14,011 nt of DNA from Bacteroidota bacterium (lineage in GTDB: Bacteria > Bacteroidota > Bacteroidia > Flavobacteriales_D > Crocinitomicaceae): positions 1 through 14,011 of the forward strand of contig VGMK01000034.1 of the NCBI GenBank assembly GCA_016866375.1, in the 5' to 3' direction. The notes beneath the pieces were generated by a model. The model saw only the letters and a program-made list of their open reading frames with translations. It ran no database searches and was not told where the DNA came from. The position numbers and the translations under genes were made by a program. Shown here one piece after another: positions 1 to 7,613 of this stretch; position 1 is the first letter of the stretch; every line of letters starts with the position of its first letter.

Positions 1-1
1 C

Positions 2-133
2 ATGGCAGGAGATGTCATTTTTGATACAAGGCTTCAAAAAACGATAAATGTGGATATTCGTTATGTCCTTTTTATCATTGATAAATTTGCTGGAGCGAAA
101 CATATCGTTGACGAAATGACGATTATTCGATAA
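2..133 (+). CDS. 3' end of an unrecognised protein (partial)
   Basis: An open frame runs from the left edge of the window to a TAA at 131-133, giving 43 visible residues that end in DEMTIIR. The first complete codon is ATG at 2-4. It could be a start, but it is more likely an internal methionine of a longer gene beginning outside the window. The visible part mixes charged and hydrophobic residues (for example RYVLFIIDKFAG) and has no motif I recognise, so I give no function. The next gene starts 29 bases downstream on the same strand, so the two may be cotranscribed. Confidence 0.5.
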   Translation: MAGDVIFDTRLQKTINVDIRYVLFIIDKFAGAKHIVDEMTIIR

Positions 134-162
134 ATAAATGGTCCTTTTGGGCATTATTTGTT

Positions 163-507
163 ATGGATTTCATACTTTTTGATGGAAACTGTTCGCGTTG
201 CAATGGTTTTGCCTCATTTATTGAAAAAAGAGTGCAAAAAACAGCACTTACGCTTGTTCCTTTGGAAACGGAGGAGGGAAAATCATTATTAATAAAATAT
301 CAACTCCCCATGGATTACCAGGAATCCGTGGTTTACATTTCAAAAAATAAAGCATACACGCACTCCACTGCGGCTTTATATTCAATAATGGCAATTAAAA
401 AATGGTACCGACTGGCTTATATCGGTTTTCTCATACCCCAATGTATCCGAGATTACTTTTACAATAAATTCGCCAGAGCACGAAACAAGAATAGTTGTAA
501 AATTTAA
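163..507 (+). CDS. DCC-family (DUF393) thiol-disulfide oxidoreductase-like protein
   Basis: The 114-residue product begins LFDGNCSRCNGF, the DxxCxxC signature (Cys10, Cys13) that names the DCC/DUF393 family of small thioredoxin-like proteins. Further family features are the VPLETEEGKSLL stretch near residue 35, a central SVVYI strand, the STAAL segment near 70 and the LIPQCIRDYFY helix near 91-101. Family members are predicted to be thiol-disulfide oxidoreductases, but the substrate is generally unknown. There is no signal peptide, so it is probably cytoplasmic. The C-terminus is short: many homologues continue through an NRYRWFG-like segment, which here is only ARNKNSCKI. ATG at 163 is the only in-frame ATG before the CxxC motif. 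The family call is firm; the physiological role is unknown. Confidence 0.85.
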   Translation: MDFILFDGNCSRCNGFASFIEKRVQKTALTLVPLETEEGKSLLIKYQLPMDYQESVVYISKNKAYTHSTAALYSIMAIKKWYRLAYIGFLIPQCIRDYFYNKFARARNKNSCKI

Positions 508-512
508 ACTTC

Positions 513-536
513 CCTAAATTGTTCATAAAATTTAGG
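513..536. terminator. Short perfect hairpin after the DCC gene; possible weak terminator
   Basis: CCTAAATT at 513-520 and AATTTAGG at 529-536 form a perfect 8-bp inverted repeat around an 8-base loop, five bases after the stop of the DCC gene. It could end or weaken transcription before pyrG. No T-run follows on the plus strand (the next bases are CTATTCGC), and the stem has only two G-C pairs, so it is not a standard intrinsic terminator. The rest of the 112-base gap (508-619) shows no clear element. Confidence 0.3.
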
Positions 537-619
537 CTATTCGCTAAAAAATAAAATTTGTATTTCTCTTTCTTCAATTCATTGTATTAACTTTACATCC
601 CGTAGTTACAACACACGTT

Positions 620-2233
620 ATGTCCAATTCAACCAAGTATATATTTGTAACCGGGGGAGTAACATCTTCGTTAGGAAAAGGAATTATATCTGCTTCGTTG
701 GCAAAATTACTTCAGGCACGTGGCTACTCCACAACCATTCAGAAACTCGATCCTTATATAAACATAGATCCCGGTACCTTAAATCCATACGAGCACGGAG
801 AGTGTTTTGTAACCGATGATGGAGCTGAAACAGACCTGGACCTTGGGCACTATGAGCGATTCTTAAATGTTCCTACGTCGCAGGCCAACAATGTCACTAC
901 GGGACGAATCTATCAGGCTGTGGTTGAAAAAGAGAGAAGGGGCGACTATCTAGGTAAAACCGTACAAGTCATTCCTCACATCACCGATGAAATAAAAGGG
1001 CGTATACAATTGCTCGCTCAAGATGGAAAGTTTGATATTATAGTTACGGAAATTGGTGGTACTGTCGGCGATATAGAGTCACTGCCATATATCGAGGCTG
1101 TTCGCCAAATGTTATGGGAATACGAAAACGATTGTATCGTAATACATTTGACGCTCGTCCCCTATCTTTCTGCCGCCGGAGAGTTAAAAACTAAACCTAC
1201 GCAACATTCTGTCAAGCAAATGATGGAATTTGGTGTGCAACCGGATATTCTATGCTGCCGGACAGAACACGAGTTGGATTTGAACTTGAGAAGAAAAATT
1301 GCCAAGTTTTGCAATGTATCCATGAATGCCGTCATCGAAGCGAAAGATGCAGAATCAATCTATGATGTACCTATATTAATGCAGGCAGAGGAATTGGACA
1401 AAGTAGTTTTAGAAAAGTTAGGCCTCCCCAAGAAAGCAAGTCCAAACCTTTCCAATTGGAAAACCTTTCTCGAAAAGTTGAAAAATCCAACCACTGAAGT
1501 ATCAATAGGTTTGGTTGGAAAATATGTAGAATTGAAAGACTCCTACAAATCAATAAGTGAAGCCTTTATTCATGCGGGTGTTTCCAATGAGGCACGAGTA
1601 AATGTCAGGTGGATACATTCTGAATCTCTAACGAAACAGAATATCGATAAGGAGCTCAGAGAACTTGACGGAATACTCGTAGCTCCGGGTTTTGGAACGA
1701 GGGGTATTTCAGGTAAAATAGAGGCCGTACATTATGCGCGCATTCATAATATTCCATTTTTTGGAATTTGTTTAGGAATGCAATGTGCTGTAATCGAATT
1801 TGCAAGAAATGTACTTGGTATGGATGACGCGCACACAACGGAAATTTCGGAGGATACAAATTTTCCTGTTATTTCTATGATGGAGGAACAAAAGAAAATT
1901 TCAAATTTCGGGGGTACCATGAGACTGGGGGCATACAAATGTCAGCTAAAGCCCAAAGCAAAAAGTACCTCAGCATACGGTTCTGAAAATATTTCCGAGA
2001 GGCATAGGCACCGTTTTGAATTCAACAATGCCTATTTAACTCAATTTGAAAAAGCTGGAATGAAAGCAACAGGTAAAAATCCAGAAACAGGTCTTGTAGA
2101 GGTTGTGGAAATTCCCAGCCATCCTTGGTTTGTTGGTGTTCAATTTCATCCAGAATATAAAAGTACCGTGGCTAAACCACATCCTTTATTCGTAGCATTT
2201 GTAGATGCTGCCATTAAATCTAAAAAGCAATAA
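620..2233 (+). CDS. pyrG: CTP synthase
   Basis: The enzyme makes CTP from UTP, ATP and glutamine, the last step of de novo pyrimidine nucleotide synthesis. At 537 residues it is the normal family length. The N-terminal synthetase domain (about 1-270) carries the P-loop region TGGVTSSLGKG (11-21), the LDPYINIDPGT segment (43-53) and EIGGTVGDIES (144-154). The C-terminal class I glutamine amidotransferase domain (about 293-535) has the oxyanion-loop region APGFGTRG (355-362), the nucleophile Cys384 in GICLGMQ, and the His510/Glu512 pair in FHPE. All catalytic residues are present. ATG at 620 gives the expected MSNSTKYIFVTGG start. It probably heads the plus-strand operon, with yidC starting 6 bases after its stop; pyrG-yidC is a familiar Bacteroidota pair. 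I saw no leader attenuator in the upstream gap. Confidence 0.98.
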   Translation: MSNSTKYIFVTGGVTSSLGKGIISASLAKLLQARGYSTTIQKLDPYINIDPGTLNPYEHGECFVTDDGAETDLDLGHYERFLNVPTSQANNVTTGRIYQAVVEKERRGDYLGKTVQVIPHITDEIKGRIQLLAQDGKFDIIVTEIGGTVGDIESLPYIEAVRQMLWEYENDCIVIHLTLVPYLSAAGELKTKPTQHSVKQMMEFGVQPDILCCRTEHELDLNLRRKIAKFCNVSMNAVIEAKDAESIYDVPILMQAEELDKVVLEKLGLPKKASPNLSNWKTFLEKLKNPTTEVSIGLVGKYVELKDSYKSISEAFIHAGVSNEARVNVRWIHSESLTKQNIDKELRELDGILVAPGFGTRGISGKIEAVHYARIHNIPFFGICLGMQCAVIEFARNVLGMDDAHTTEISEDTNFPVISMMEEQKKISNFGGTMRLGAYKCQLKPKAKSTSAYGSENISERHRHRFEFNNAYLTQFEKAGMKATGKNPETGLVEVVEIPSHPWFVGVQFHPEYKSTVAKPHPLFVAFVDAAIKSKKQ

Positions 2234-2239
2234 TTAAAA

Positions 2240-4087
2240 ATGGATCGTAACACACTCACCGGACTTATTTTAATTGGACTGCTCCTTGTTGGCTTATCCT
2301 TATATAATCAAAATGAACAAACAGAGCAGGCAGAAAAAAAGCAACAAGAACAAGAAGAAATTAATAAAAACAAATCTAAAAGCACTTCCCCTGAGAATGA
2401 AAAAACAGTAAACAATACTACCAAGAAAGATACGCTTAAAACACCTGTCGCGGAAGTTAAGACAGTTAAATCAGGGAAACTTGTAAGAAAAGAAACAGAT
2501 AAGTTAATAATTGATTTCAATACGAAAGGCGGGACAGTTGCTGCTGTATACCTGAAGGATTACAGGAGTTATGACGATTACAAAAAAAATAAAACAGCTC
2601 CATTATGTCTGTTTAGAAGTGAAGACCATAGCAACACGCTTTCCTTTCCTTATGGTAAAACGCAATTCAACGCAACAGATTCCGTTTGGAATATTTCTTC
2701 TCAAACTTCATCGAAAATTATGTTTGAATTATCATTTCCCGACGGTAAAATTCAACAGTCCTATTCCTTAAAAAATGGTGCCTTTGACCTTGATTATGAC
2801 GTTCAACTCACCGGTCTAAAAAATGTAGCAAGAGGTAACATCAACTTACTCTGGGGAGCTTCATTCCTTAGAACTGAGCGGCTTGTTTCCGAGCAAAGAA
2901 GGGTTTCAACAATATGTTTTAATCAAGTTGAGGAAGGTTTTGATTATTTAAGTGAAACAAGCGACGACTATCTTGAAGTGGAGGATGATATCACTTGGTT
3001 GGCATACAAACAAAGTTATTTTTCTTCAATTTTAAAACCTTCAAAACCCTTCCTGAAAGCTGGATCAAATTTAAAAGTGGAAACGTATGGCGAAGGGCAT
3101 GCTCGAGAATCTTCTCACATAAAAAAGTTTTATTCAAAACTAAATTTGAATTTCGAAAACGATAAAGCTTCATTTAATTGGTATTTTGGACCGAACGATT
3201 ACAATGTTTTAGCATCCTATAATGAAGGTTACGACGATATTTTAAATTACGGTTGGGGATTATTTAGGTGGATAAATATCTATGCAGTTCAACCTATTTT
3301 TAAATTGTTAGTGAACGGTGGAATCGGTATTGGAGTTGCCATTTTGTTACTTACAATCATTTTAAAACTATTATTGATGCCCATTCAATGGAAAATGTTT
3401 GTTTCTTCCGTGAAAATGAAAATTTTACGCCCAGAAATTGAAGCGTTAAACGCCAAATTCCCAAACAAGGAAGACGCTATGAAAAAGCAGATGGAAATGA
3501 TGAATTTGTATCGTGATTCTGGAGCAAGTCCTTTGGCTGGATGTGTTCCCATGCTCCTGCAAATGCCCATTTTGTTAGCTGTATTCCGCTTTTTTCCAGC
3601 AGCTTTTGAACTAAGACAACAACCATTTTTGTGGGCCGAGGACTTATCTTCCTACGACTCTATTGTTGATTTTGGTTTCAAAGTCCCCCTCTACGGAGAC
3701 CATATTTCGTTATTTACGCTTTTGATGGCTGCAACTACATTGGTTTATACCTATATGAACAGTGGTAACATGCAACAACCGACCCAACCAGGTATGCCAA
3801 ATATGAAAATAATCATGTATATCTTCCCAGTGCTCATGATATTTTTCTTCAACGACTTTTCATCAGGACTGAGTTATTACTATTTTATTTCAACATTAAT
3901 CTCTATAATCATCATGATAATAATCAAAAGATTTTTTGTCGATGAGAACAAATTAAAACTCAAAATGGCGGAACGAAAAGCCAAGGCAACCAATTCGGAT
4001 GGAACAAGAAAAAAATCTAAATTTCAAGAAAAATTAGAGGAAATGCAGCGAAAGCAACAAGAAATGTTAAAGAATAGAAAAAGATAG
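2240..4087 (+). CDS. yidC: Membrane protein insertase YidC
   Basis: YidC inserts and folds inner-membrane proteins, alone or with SecYEG. The 615-residue product has the Gram-negative layout: a first membrane segment (about 6-22), a Q/E/K-rich linker (about 25-60), a large periplasmic domain (about 80-330), and a conserved core of five membrane segments from about residue 358 to 563. The core contains the cytoplasmic hairpin VKMKILRPEIEALNAKF (391-407), PLAGCVPMLLQMPI (431-444), the FELRQQPF segment (456-463) and the SGLSYYY segment (542-548). Lys376 in the second membrane segment sits where E. coli YidC has its functional Arg366, keeping the positive charge in the hydrophilic groove. The C-terminal tail (about 570-615) is very basic, as expected for ribosome contact. 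Its start lies 6 bases after the pyrG stop, and the next gene begins 2 bases after its own stop. Confidence 0.98.
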   Translation: MDRNTLTGLILIGLLLVGLSLYNQNEQTEQAEKKQQEQEEINKNKSKSTSPENEKTVNNTTKKDTLKTPVAEVKTVKSGKLVRKETDKLIIDFNTKGGTVAAVYLKDYRSYDDYKKNKTAPLCLFRSEDHSNTLSFPYGKTQFNATDSVWNISSQTSSKIMFELSFPDGKIQQSYSLKNGAFDLDYDVQLTGLKNVARGNINLLWGASFLRTERLVSEQRRVSTICFNQVEEGFDYLSETSDDYLEVEDDITWLAYKQSYFSSILKPSKPFLKAGSNLKVETYGEGHARESSHIKKFYSKLNLNFENDKASFNWYFGPNDYNVLASYNEGYDDILNYGWGLFRWINIYAVQPIFKLLVNGGIGIGVAILLLTIILKLLLMPIQWKMFVSSVKMKILRPEIEALNAKFPNKEDAMKKQMEMMNLYRDSGASPLAGCVPMLLQMPILLAVFRFFPAAFELRQQPFLWAEDLSSYDSIVDFGFKVPLYGDHISLFTLLMAATTLVYTYMNSGNMQQPTQPGMPNMKIIMYIFPVLMIFFFNDFSSGLSYYYFISTLISIIIMIIIKRFFVDENKLKLKMAERKAKATNSDGTRKKSKFQEKLEEMQRKQQEMLKNRKR

Positions 4088-4089
4088 TT

Positions 4090-4746
4090 ATGAAGTTTTT
4101 CATCGATACCGCGAATTTAAATGACATCAAAGAGGCTTATGACCTTGGCATACTGGATGGAGTAACCACCAATCCTTCCTTGATGGCCAAAGAAGGCATA
4201 ACAGGCTCACAAAATATTTTGAAGCATTATGTTGCCATTTGCAACATTGTAGAGGGTCCCGTTAGCGCAGAAGTTATTGCTACCGATTTTGAAGGAATGA
4301 TTCGCGAAGGCGAACAATTGGCCGCCCTGCACAAGAACATTGTGGTTAAAATTCCGATGATACCCGAAGGAATCAAAGCTATAAAGTACTTTTCTGGTAA
4401 AAATATCAAAACAAACTGCACGCTTATCTTCTCAGCTGGACAAGCGCTTTTAGCTGCGAAAGCAGGAGCGACCTATATTTCTCCGTTTTTAGGCCGTTTA
4501 GACGATGTTTCTACGGATGGCATCTCGTTAATTGAACAAATCCGAGGAATTTACGATAACTACGCCTTTGATACTGAGATTTTGGCTGCTTCTGTTCGTC
4601 ACCCAATGCACATCATCCATTGTGCGGAAATTGGCGCAGATGTTATGACTGGTCCGTTAAGCGCAATAAAAGCCTTGGCAAAACATCCATTAACCGACAT
4701 CGGTTTACAACAATTTTTAGCCGATCACGCAAAAGGAAATAAGTAA
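4090..4746 (+). CDS. tal: Small-type transaldolase (TalC/FSA family)
   Basis: This 218-residue protein belongs to the short transaldolase/fructose-6-phosphate aldolase family of TIM-barrel class I aldolases. Diagnostic segments are FIDTANL (4-10), GVTTNPSL (24-31), the Schiff-base lysine Lys87 in VVKIP, TLIFSAGQA (111-119), and SPFLGR (131-136). Two positions separate transaldolases from true fructose-6-phosphate aldolases. Here there is Glu61 (SAEV), where E. coli FsaA has Gln59, and Phe133 (SPF), where FsaA has Tyr131. Both residues match the transaldolase type, so I infer it moves a dihydroxyacetone unit between sugar phosphates in the non-oxidative pentose phosphate pathway. Automatic annotation may label it fructose-6-phosphate aldolase. 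It lies 2 bases after yidC and 3 bases before the next gene, inside the operon. Confidence 0.93.
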   Translation: MKFFIDTANLNDIKEAYDLGILDGVTTNPSLMAKEGITGSQNILKHYVAICNIVEGPVSAEVIATDFEGMIREGEQLAALHKNIVVKIPMIPEGIKAIKYFSGKNIKTNCTLIFSAGQALLAAKAGATYISPFLGRLDDVSTDGISLIEQIRGIYDNYAFDTEILAASVRHPMHIIHCAEIGADVMTGPLSAIKALAKHPLTDIGLQQFLADHAKGNK

Positions 4747-4749
4747 AAC

Positions 4750-5214
4750 ATGCTTTCTAAAGAAGCACGAAAGGAACGAAATCTCCTATTCTGGGCTGCT
4801 TTCAAGGCGCTTATGCGAAAGCGCCTATCCTCCTCTGGTCGAAGAGTAAATTGGGTAAGCTACCCTACCGAAGTCAAAAACACCTACCTGCGCTTGGTTT
4901 CAGACGGAAAAATCACAGCTGTTTGTTACGATATCCAATTCAAAGATGAAGGAATTCAAGCTCTTTTTTGGGAACAATTAGGTGAGTTGAAAAAAGTTTT
5001 GGAAGAAAAAATGAAACATCCAACCAAATGGGACAATTCATTTATCAATACCGAAGGAATGAAAATTGGACGCATCTCCTGGGAGTTAGAACATGTGAAT
5101 TTTCACAACGATAAAGATTGGCCAATAATCCATCGATTTTTCAAAGAGCGTTTGATTGAATTTGATACTTTTTACCAAGAATTCAAAGATATACTCATTT
5201 CATTGGTTGATTAA
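4750..5214 (+). CDS. DUF4268 family protein
   Basis: The 154-residue product matches my recollection of the DUF4268 family. It has a basic N-terminus (KEARKERNLLFWAAFK), an aromatic central part with YDIQFKD (near residue 60) and ALFWEQLGELKKVLEE (near 71-86), then ISWELEHVNF (near 113) and DWPIIHRFFKERL (near 122-134). It is rich in Trp, Lys and Glu, with no signal peptide or membrane segment, so it is probably cytoplasmic. DUF4268 domains are also found at the end of nuclease-like proteins, but here the domain stands alone and no nuclease motif is visible. Its function is unknown. It starts 3 bases after the transaldolase stop and is probably cotranscribed with it. Confidence 0.72.
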   Translation: MLSKEARKERNLLFWAAFKALMRKRLSSSGRRVNWVSYPTEVKNTYLRLVSDGKITAVCYDIQFKDEGIQALFWEQLGELKKVLEEKMKHPTKWDNSFINTEGMKIGRISWELEHVNFHNDKDWPIIHRFFKERLIEFDTFYQEFKDILISLVD

Positions 5215-5229
5215 CGTTATTTTTGCGGT

Positions 5230-6036
5230 ATGACGAAACTATTTATTTTCTTTTTGCTCATGTTAAATTTCCAAATCGGAAATACTCAAATAACACTTTT
5301 GTCATCAGATTTTCAGTCGGGAATCCCTTCTAATTATACAATCCTCAACAACGATGGAAATTCGCCTTTTTCTACGATGACGCCATTCATTGGTCAAGAG
5401 GCATGGATTTCATTTCAAGACCCCGACAGTACCTTAAACCTAGTTGCCGCGGCTACCTCTTATTTTGAAACAGCCGATTCAGCAGATAGATGGCTCATTA
5501 CTCCAAAACTAACCTTGTCTTCTTTTGGAAATTATATTTCATGGAATGCGAAATCACACGACCCTTCCTTTCCCGATGACTATGTAGTTTTACTTTCAAC
5601 TACCGATAGCTTACCTTCAAGTTTCACGGATACCATCGGTAGCGTGGAACAAGAGAATTTCGAGTGGACAGAAAGAGAAGTTGATTTGAGTGCCTTGGGA
5701 TTGAATGATTCATCCGTTTACATCGCTTTCGTTTTAAGGACATTTGATGGTTTTAAATTGTATTTGGATGATATTATGGTTCGTGGAGAAGATGCGAGTG
5801 GTGTGAATGAGTCAACCGTTGCAGATTTCAAGGTTTACCCTAATCCATTTAGGGATGTTCTACAAATTAAATCAGATATGAGCCTTGAGTCCATCTTAAT
5901 TAAGGATCTGAACGGAAAAACACTTCTCGAAACAACTGACAAGACCATCAACCTAAGTTTTCTCATGAACGGATATTATTTTGTTGTTTTAAAGTCTAAA
6001 AACCAATTATTTACATATACAGTTTTAAAGTTTTAG
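5230..6036 (+). CDS. Secreted protein with adhesin-like domain and T9SS type A sorting domain
   Basis: The 268-residue product starts with a signal peptide (MTKLFIFFLLMLNFQIGNTQ, cleavage near residue 19-20). Residues about 23-186 resemble the cleaved-adhesin / choice-of-anchor J beta-sandwich, with SSDFQSGIPSNYT at the start, DRWLITPKL (86-94), the LSALGL strand (153-158) and a closing LYLDDIMV (177-184). The last 70 residues are a type IX secretion sorting domain: FKVYPNPFRDVLQI (200-213), IKDLNGKTLLE (224-234) and MNGYYFVVL (246-254). The protein should therefore cross the outer membrane through T9SS and be released or held on the surface. A ligand cannot be inferred. It starts 15 bases after the DUF4268 gene and ends 4 bases before the next start, so it seems to be carried in the housekeeping operon. 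Confidence 0.87.
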   Translation: MTKLFIFFLLMLNFQIGNTQITLLSSDFQSGIPSNYTILNNDGNSPFSTMTPFIGQEAWISFQDPDSTLNLVAAATSYFETADSADRWLITPKLTLSSFGNYISWNAKSHDPSFPDDYVVLLSTTDSLPSSFTDTIGSVEQENFEWTEREVDLSALGLNDSSVYIAFVLRTFDGFKLYLDDIMVRGEDASGVNESTVADFKVYPNPFRDVLQIKSDMSLESILIKDLNGKTLLETTDKTINLSFLMNGYYFVVLKSKNQLFTYTVLKF

Positions 6037-6040
6037 TTTG

Positions 6041-6730
6041 ATGTCTAAATTAATCGAAAGCATCAAAAATAGCTTACAAAATCAATTTAAAAACGAGGAG
6101 GGAAGTCACGATTGGCAGCACATTTTACGCGTTTACAACATGGCTTTGCATCTTCAATCGATTGAAGGCGGTAATCGTGAGATAGTAGAATTAGCTGCTT
6201 TGTTGCACGATGTATCGGATCACAAATACAATGGAGGAAATTTTGACGCAGGTTGGCAAGTGGCTCGACAAGTTATCTTAGATTTTGGTGGAACTAAAGA
6301 ACTGGCAAATGGAGTTTCTGACGTTGTAAAAGTAATTTCCTTTAAGGGGGCCCTGGTTGAAGATTCAGAAACCTCATTGGAAGGAAAGATTGTTCGTGAT
6401 GCAGATCGATTGGATGCTATAGGAGCCATCGGAATTGCCAGGGCATTTGCATACGGAGGATCTAAACACAGGCCCTTGTTTAACCCAAGTATCTTTCCTA
6501 TTTTACATGAAACAAAAGAAAGCTACGCAAATGGAAAATCTCATAGCATCAATCATTTCTACGAGAAATTACTCTTGTTGAAAGATCGAATGGAAACAAA
6601 AACTGCAAAAGACATCGCGAGTGAACGGCAAGTTTTTATGCTTTATTTTCTAAAGCAGTATTTTAAAGAGGAAGGTCTTTCAATCGAAGGTTCGGCATTC
6701 GATTTATCAAGTTATCACGTGTTTGAATGA
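6041..6730 (+). CDS. HD-domain metal-dependent phosphohydrolase
   Basis: This 229-residue protein has the HD-superfamily metal site: H23 and H27 in HDWQHILRV, the H56-D57 doublet in ALLHDVSD, and D120/D122 in VRDADRLDAIGAIGIARAF. The spacing resembles the YedJ-like group of predicted cytoplasmic phosphohydrolases, whose substrates are mostly not known. I chose ATG at 6041. A TTG three bases upstream would add one residue, but the ATG is the stronger start. The gene begins 4 bases after the stop of the T9SS-cargo gene and is the last of the plus-strand run. Its last 68 bases are also the 3' end of the convergent GSCFA gene. No membrane segment is visible. The family call is firm; the substrate is unknown. 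Confidence 0.88.
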   Translation: MSKLIESIKNSLQNQFKNEEGSHDWQHILRVYNMALHLQSIEGGNREIVELAALLHDVSDHKYNGGNFDAGWQVARQVILDFGGTKELANGVSDVVKVISFKGALVEDSETSLEGKIVRDADRLDAIGAIGIARAFAYGGSKHRPLFNPSIFPILHETKESYANGKSHSINHFYEKLLLLKDRMETKTAKDIASERQVFMLYFLKQYFKEEGLSIEGSAFDLSSYHVFE

Positions 6731-7613
6731 GTTTTTCCCTAAAAATAGCTGCTTCCTTACTCTCAGGGTATAAATATTTATGGTTGAGCGATCGGTGATA
6801 AGCCTCTACTTCACTGCTTAAATTCCGAGTGCTATCATCAAAGTAGGTGTTTTTGAATTTATTCCAAATATATTGAACGGCGATTTCGTTTGGATGCGCT
6901 AAATCTTCCTTTGAAAAACGGTAGTCCCTCAGTTCATCCATGAAAATTTCATAGGCTGGAAAATAGCCAACACCCTCACCCTCGAGCAGTTCGCACAACG
7001 CGAGCAATTTCGCTTTACTTCTACTATTTTCTATCACTCCGTCTTTTAAATGCCTCACAGGACTTACCGTTGAAAGCACTTTCAAATTCGAATTAATTCG
7101 CCGCAACTGCTTCAAAATAGACGATATCGATCGATTCATTTCATCCGTCGAAGAAACTACCTTATTAAAATTTGCTGCAGGCTGTTGATGACAGTTTGCG
7201 ACGAGGAAGTTGGAAGATAATTTATATCCATTGGAAGTACCAAAGGTTAAAATCAAATGTGTCGCATACCTGAGTTTCCTTGCCAATTCATCGCCTAAAG
7301 TCCCTAATTTTAAAAATAATTCTTGTTCACTCATGGCATAAAGTTTTCCTGAAAACCCATAATCCAAGAAAACATCCCCTTTTTTGACATGGTGAAATTT
7401 ACGTTCACCGAGCGCAAATGAAAGTGCGTGGGCGATAGAGTTTGGATGAAACAGCGTGCCAAAAGGATTTACATAAACATCAAAACCTGCTTCTGATATT
7501 TTTTCTCCAATTTCATCAGAAAAACAACTTCCCATTGTAACAATACAAGCATCGTAATTAAGGTTTATGTTTTCCTCAGGAATGTTGAATTCAACACGAA
7601 AATTATCAGTCAT
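6663..7613 (-). CDS. GSCFA family protein, SGNH/GDSL-like hydrolase
   Basis: The 316-residue product carries the family's naming motif, GSCFSDEIG, at residues 28-36 near the N-terminus. NPFGTLFHPNSI (49-60) follows and is typical of the family. GSCFA proteins are, as I recall, placed with SGNH/GDSL hydrolases. On that model Ser29 would be the nucleophile and the DLAHPN segment (Asp237, His240) would supply the acid and base, fitting the SGNH pattern of a late Asp-x-x-His. The substrate is unknown. There is no signal peptide, so it is probably cytoplasmic. The start ATG overlaps the recN stop (ATGACTGA, 8 bases), suggesting coupled translation. The 3' end runs 68 bases into the convergent HD-domain gene. 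Confidence 0.88.
   Translation of the reverse strand: MTDNFRVEFNIPEENINLNYDACIVTMGSCFSDEIGEKISEAGFDVYVNPFGTLFHPNSIAHALSFALGERKFHHVKKGDVFLDYGFSGKLYAMSEQELFLKLGTLGDELARKLRYATHLILTFGTSNGYKLSSNFLVANCHQQPAANFNKVVSSTDEMNRSISSILKQLRRINSNLKVLSTVSPVRHLKDGVIENSRSKAKLLALCELLEGEGVGYFPAYEIFMDELRDYRFSKEDLAHPNEIAVQYIWNKFKNTYFDDSTRNLSSEVEAYHRSLNHKYLYPESKEAAIFREKLIQTRDNLINRMPNLRLKDLPL

Noticed and set aside
588..595. TAACTTTA before pyrG, close to the Bacteroidota -7 consensus TAnnTTTG.
   Set aside because: The last base differs and there is no TTG element at the expected distance upstream; the nearest (558-560) is too far away. A promoter is likely in this gap but I cannot place it.
6038..6040. TTG as the start of the HD-domain gene.
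   Set aside because: An ATG follows immediately at 6041-6043, and the TTG would add only one residue, so ATG is the simpler choice.
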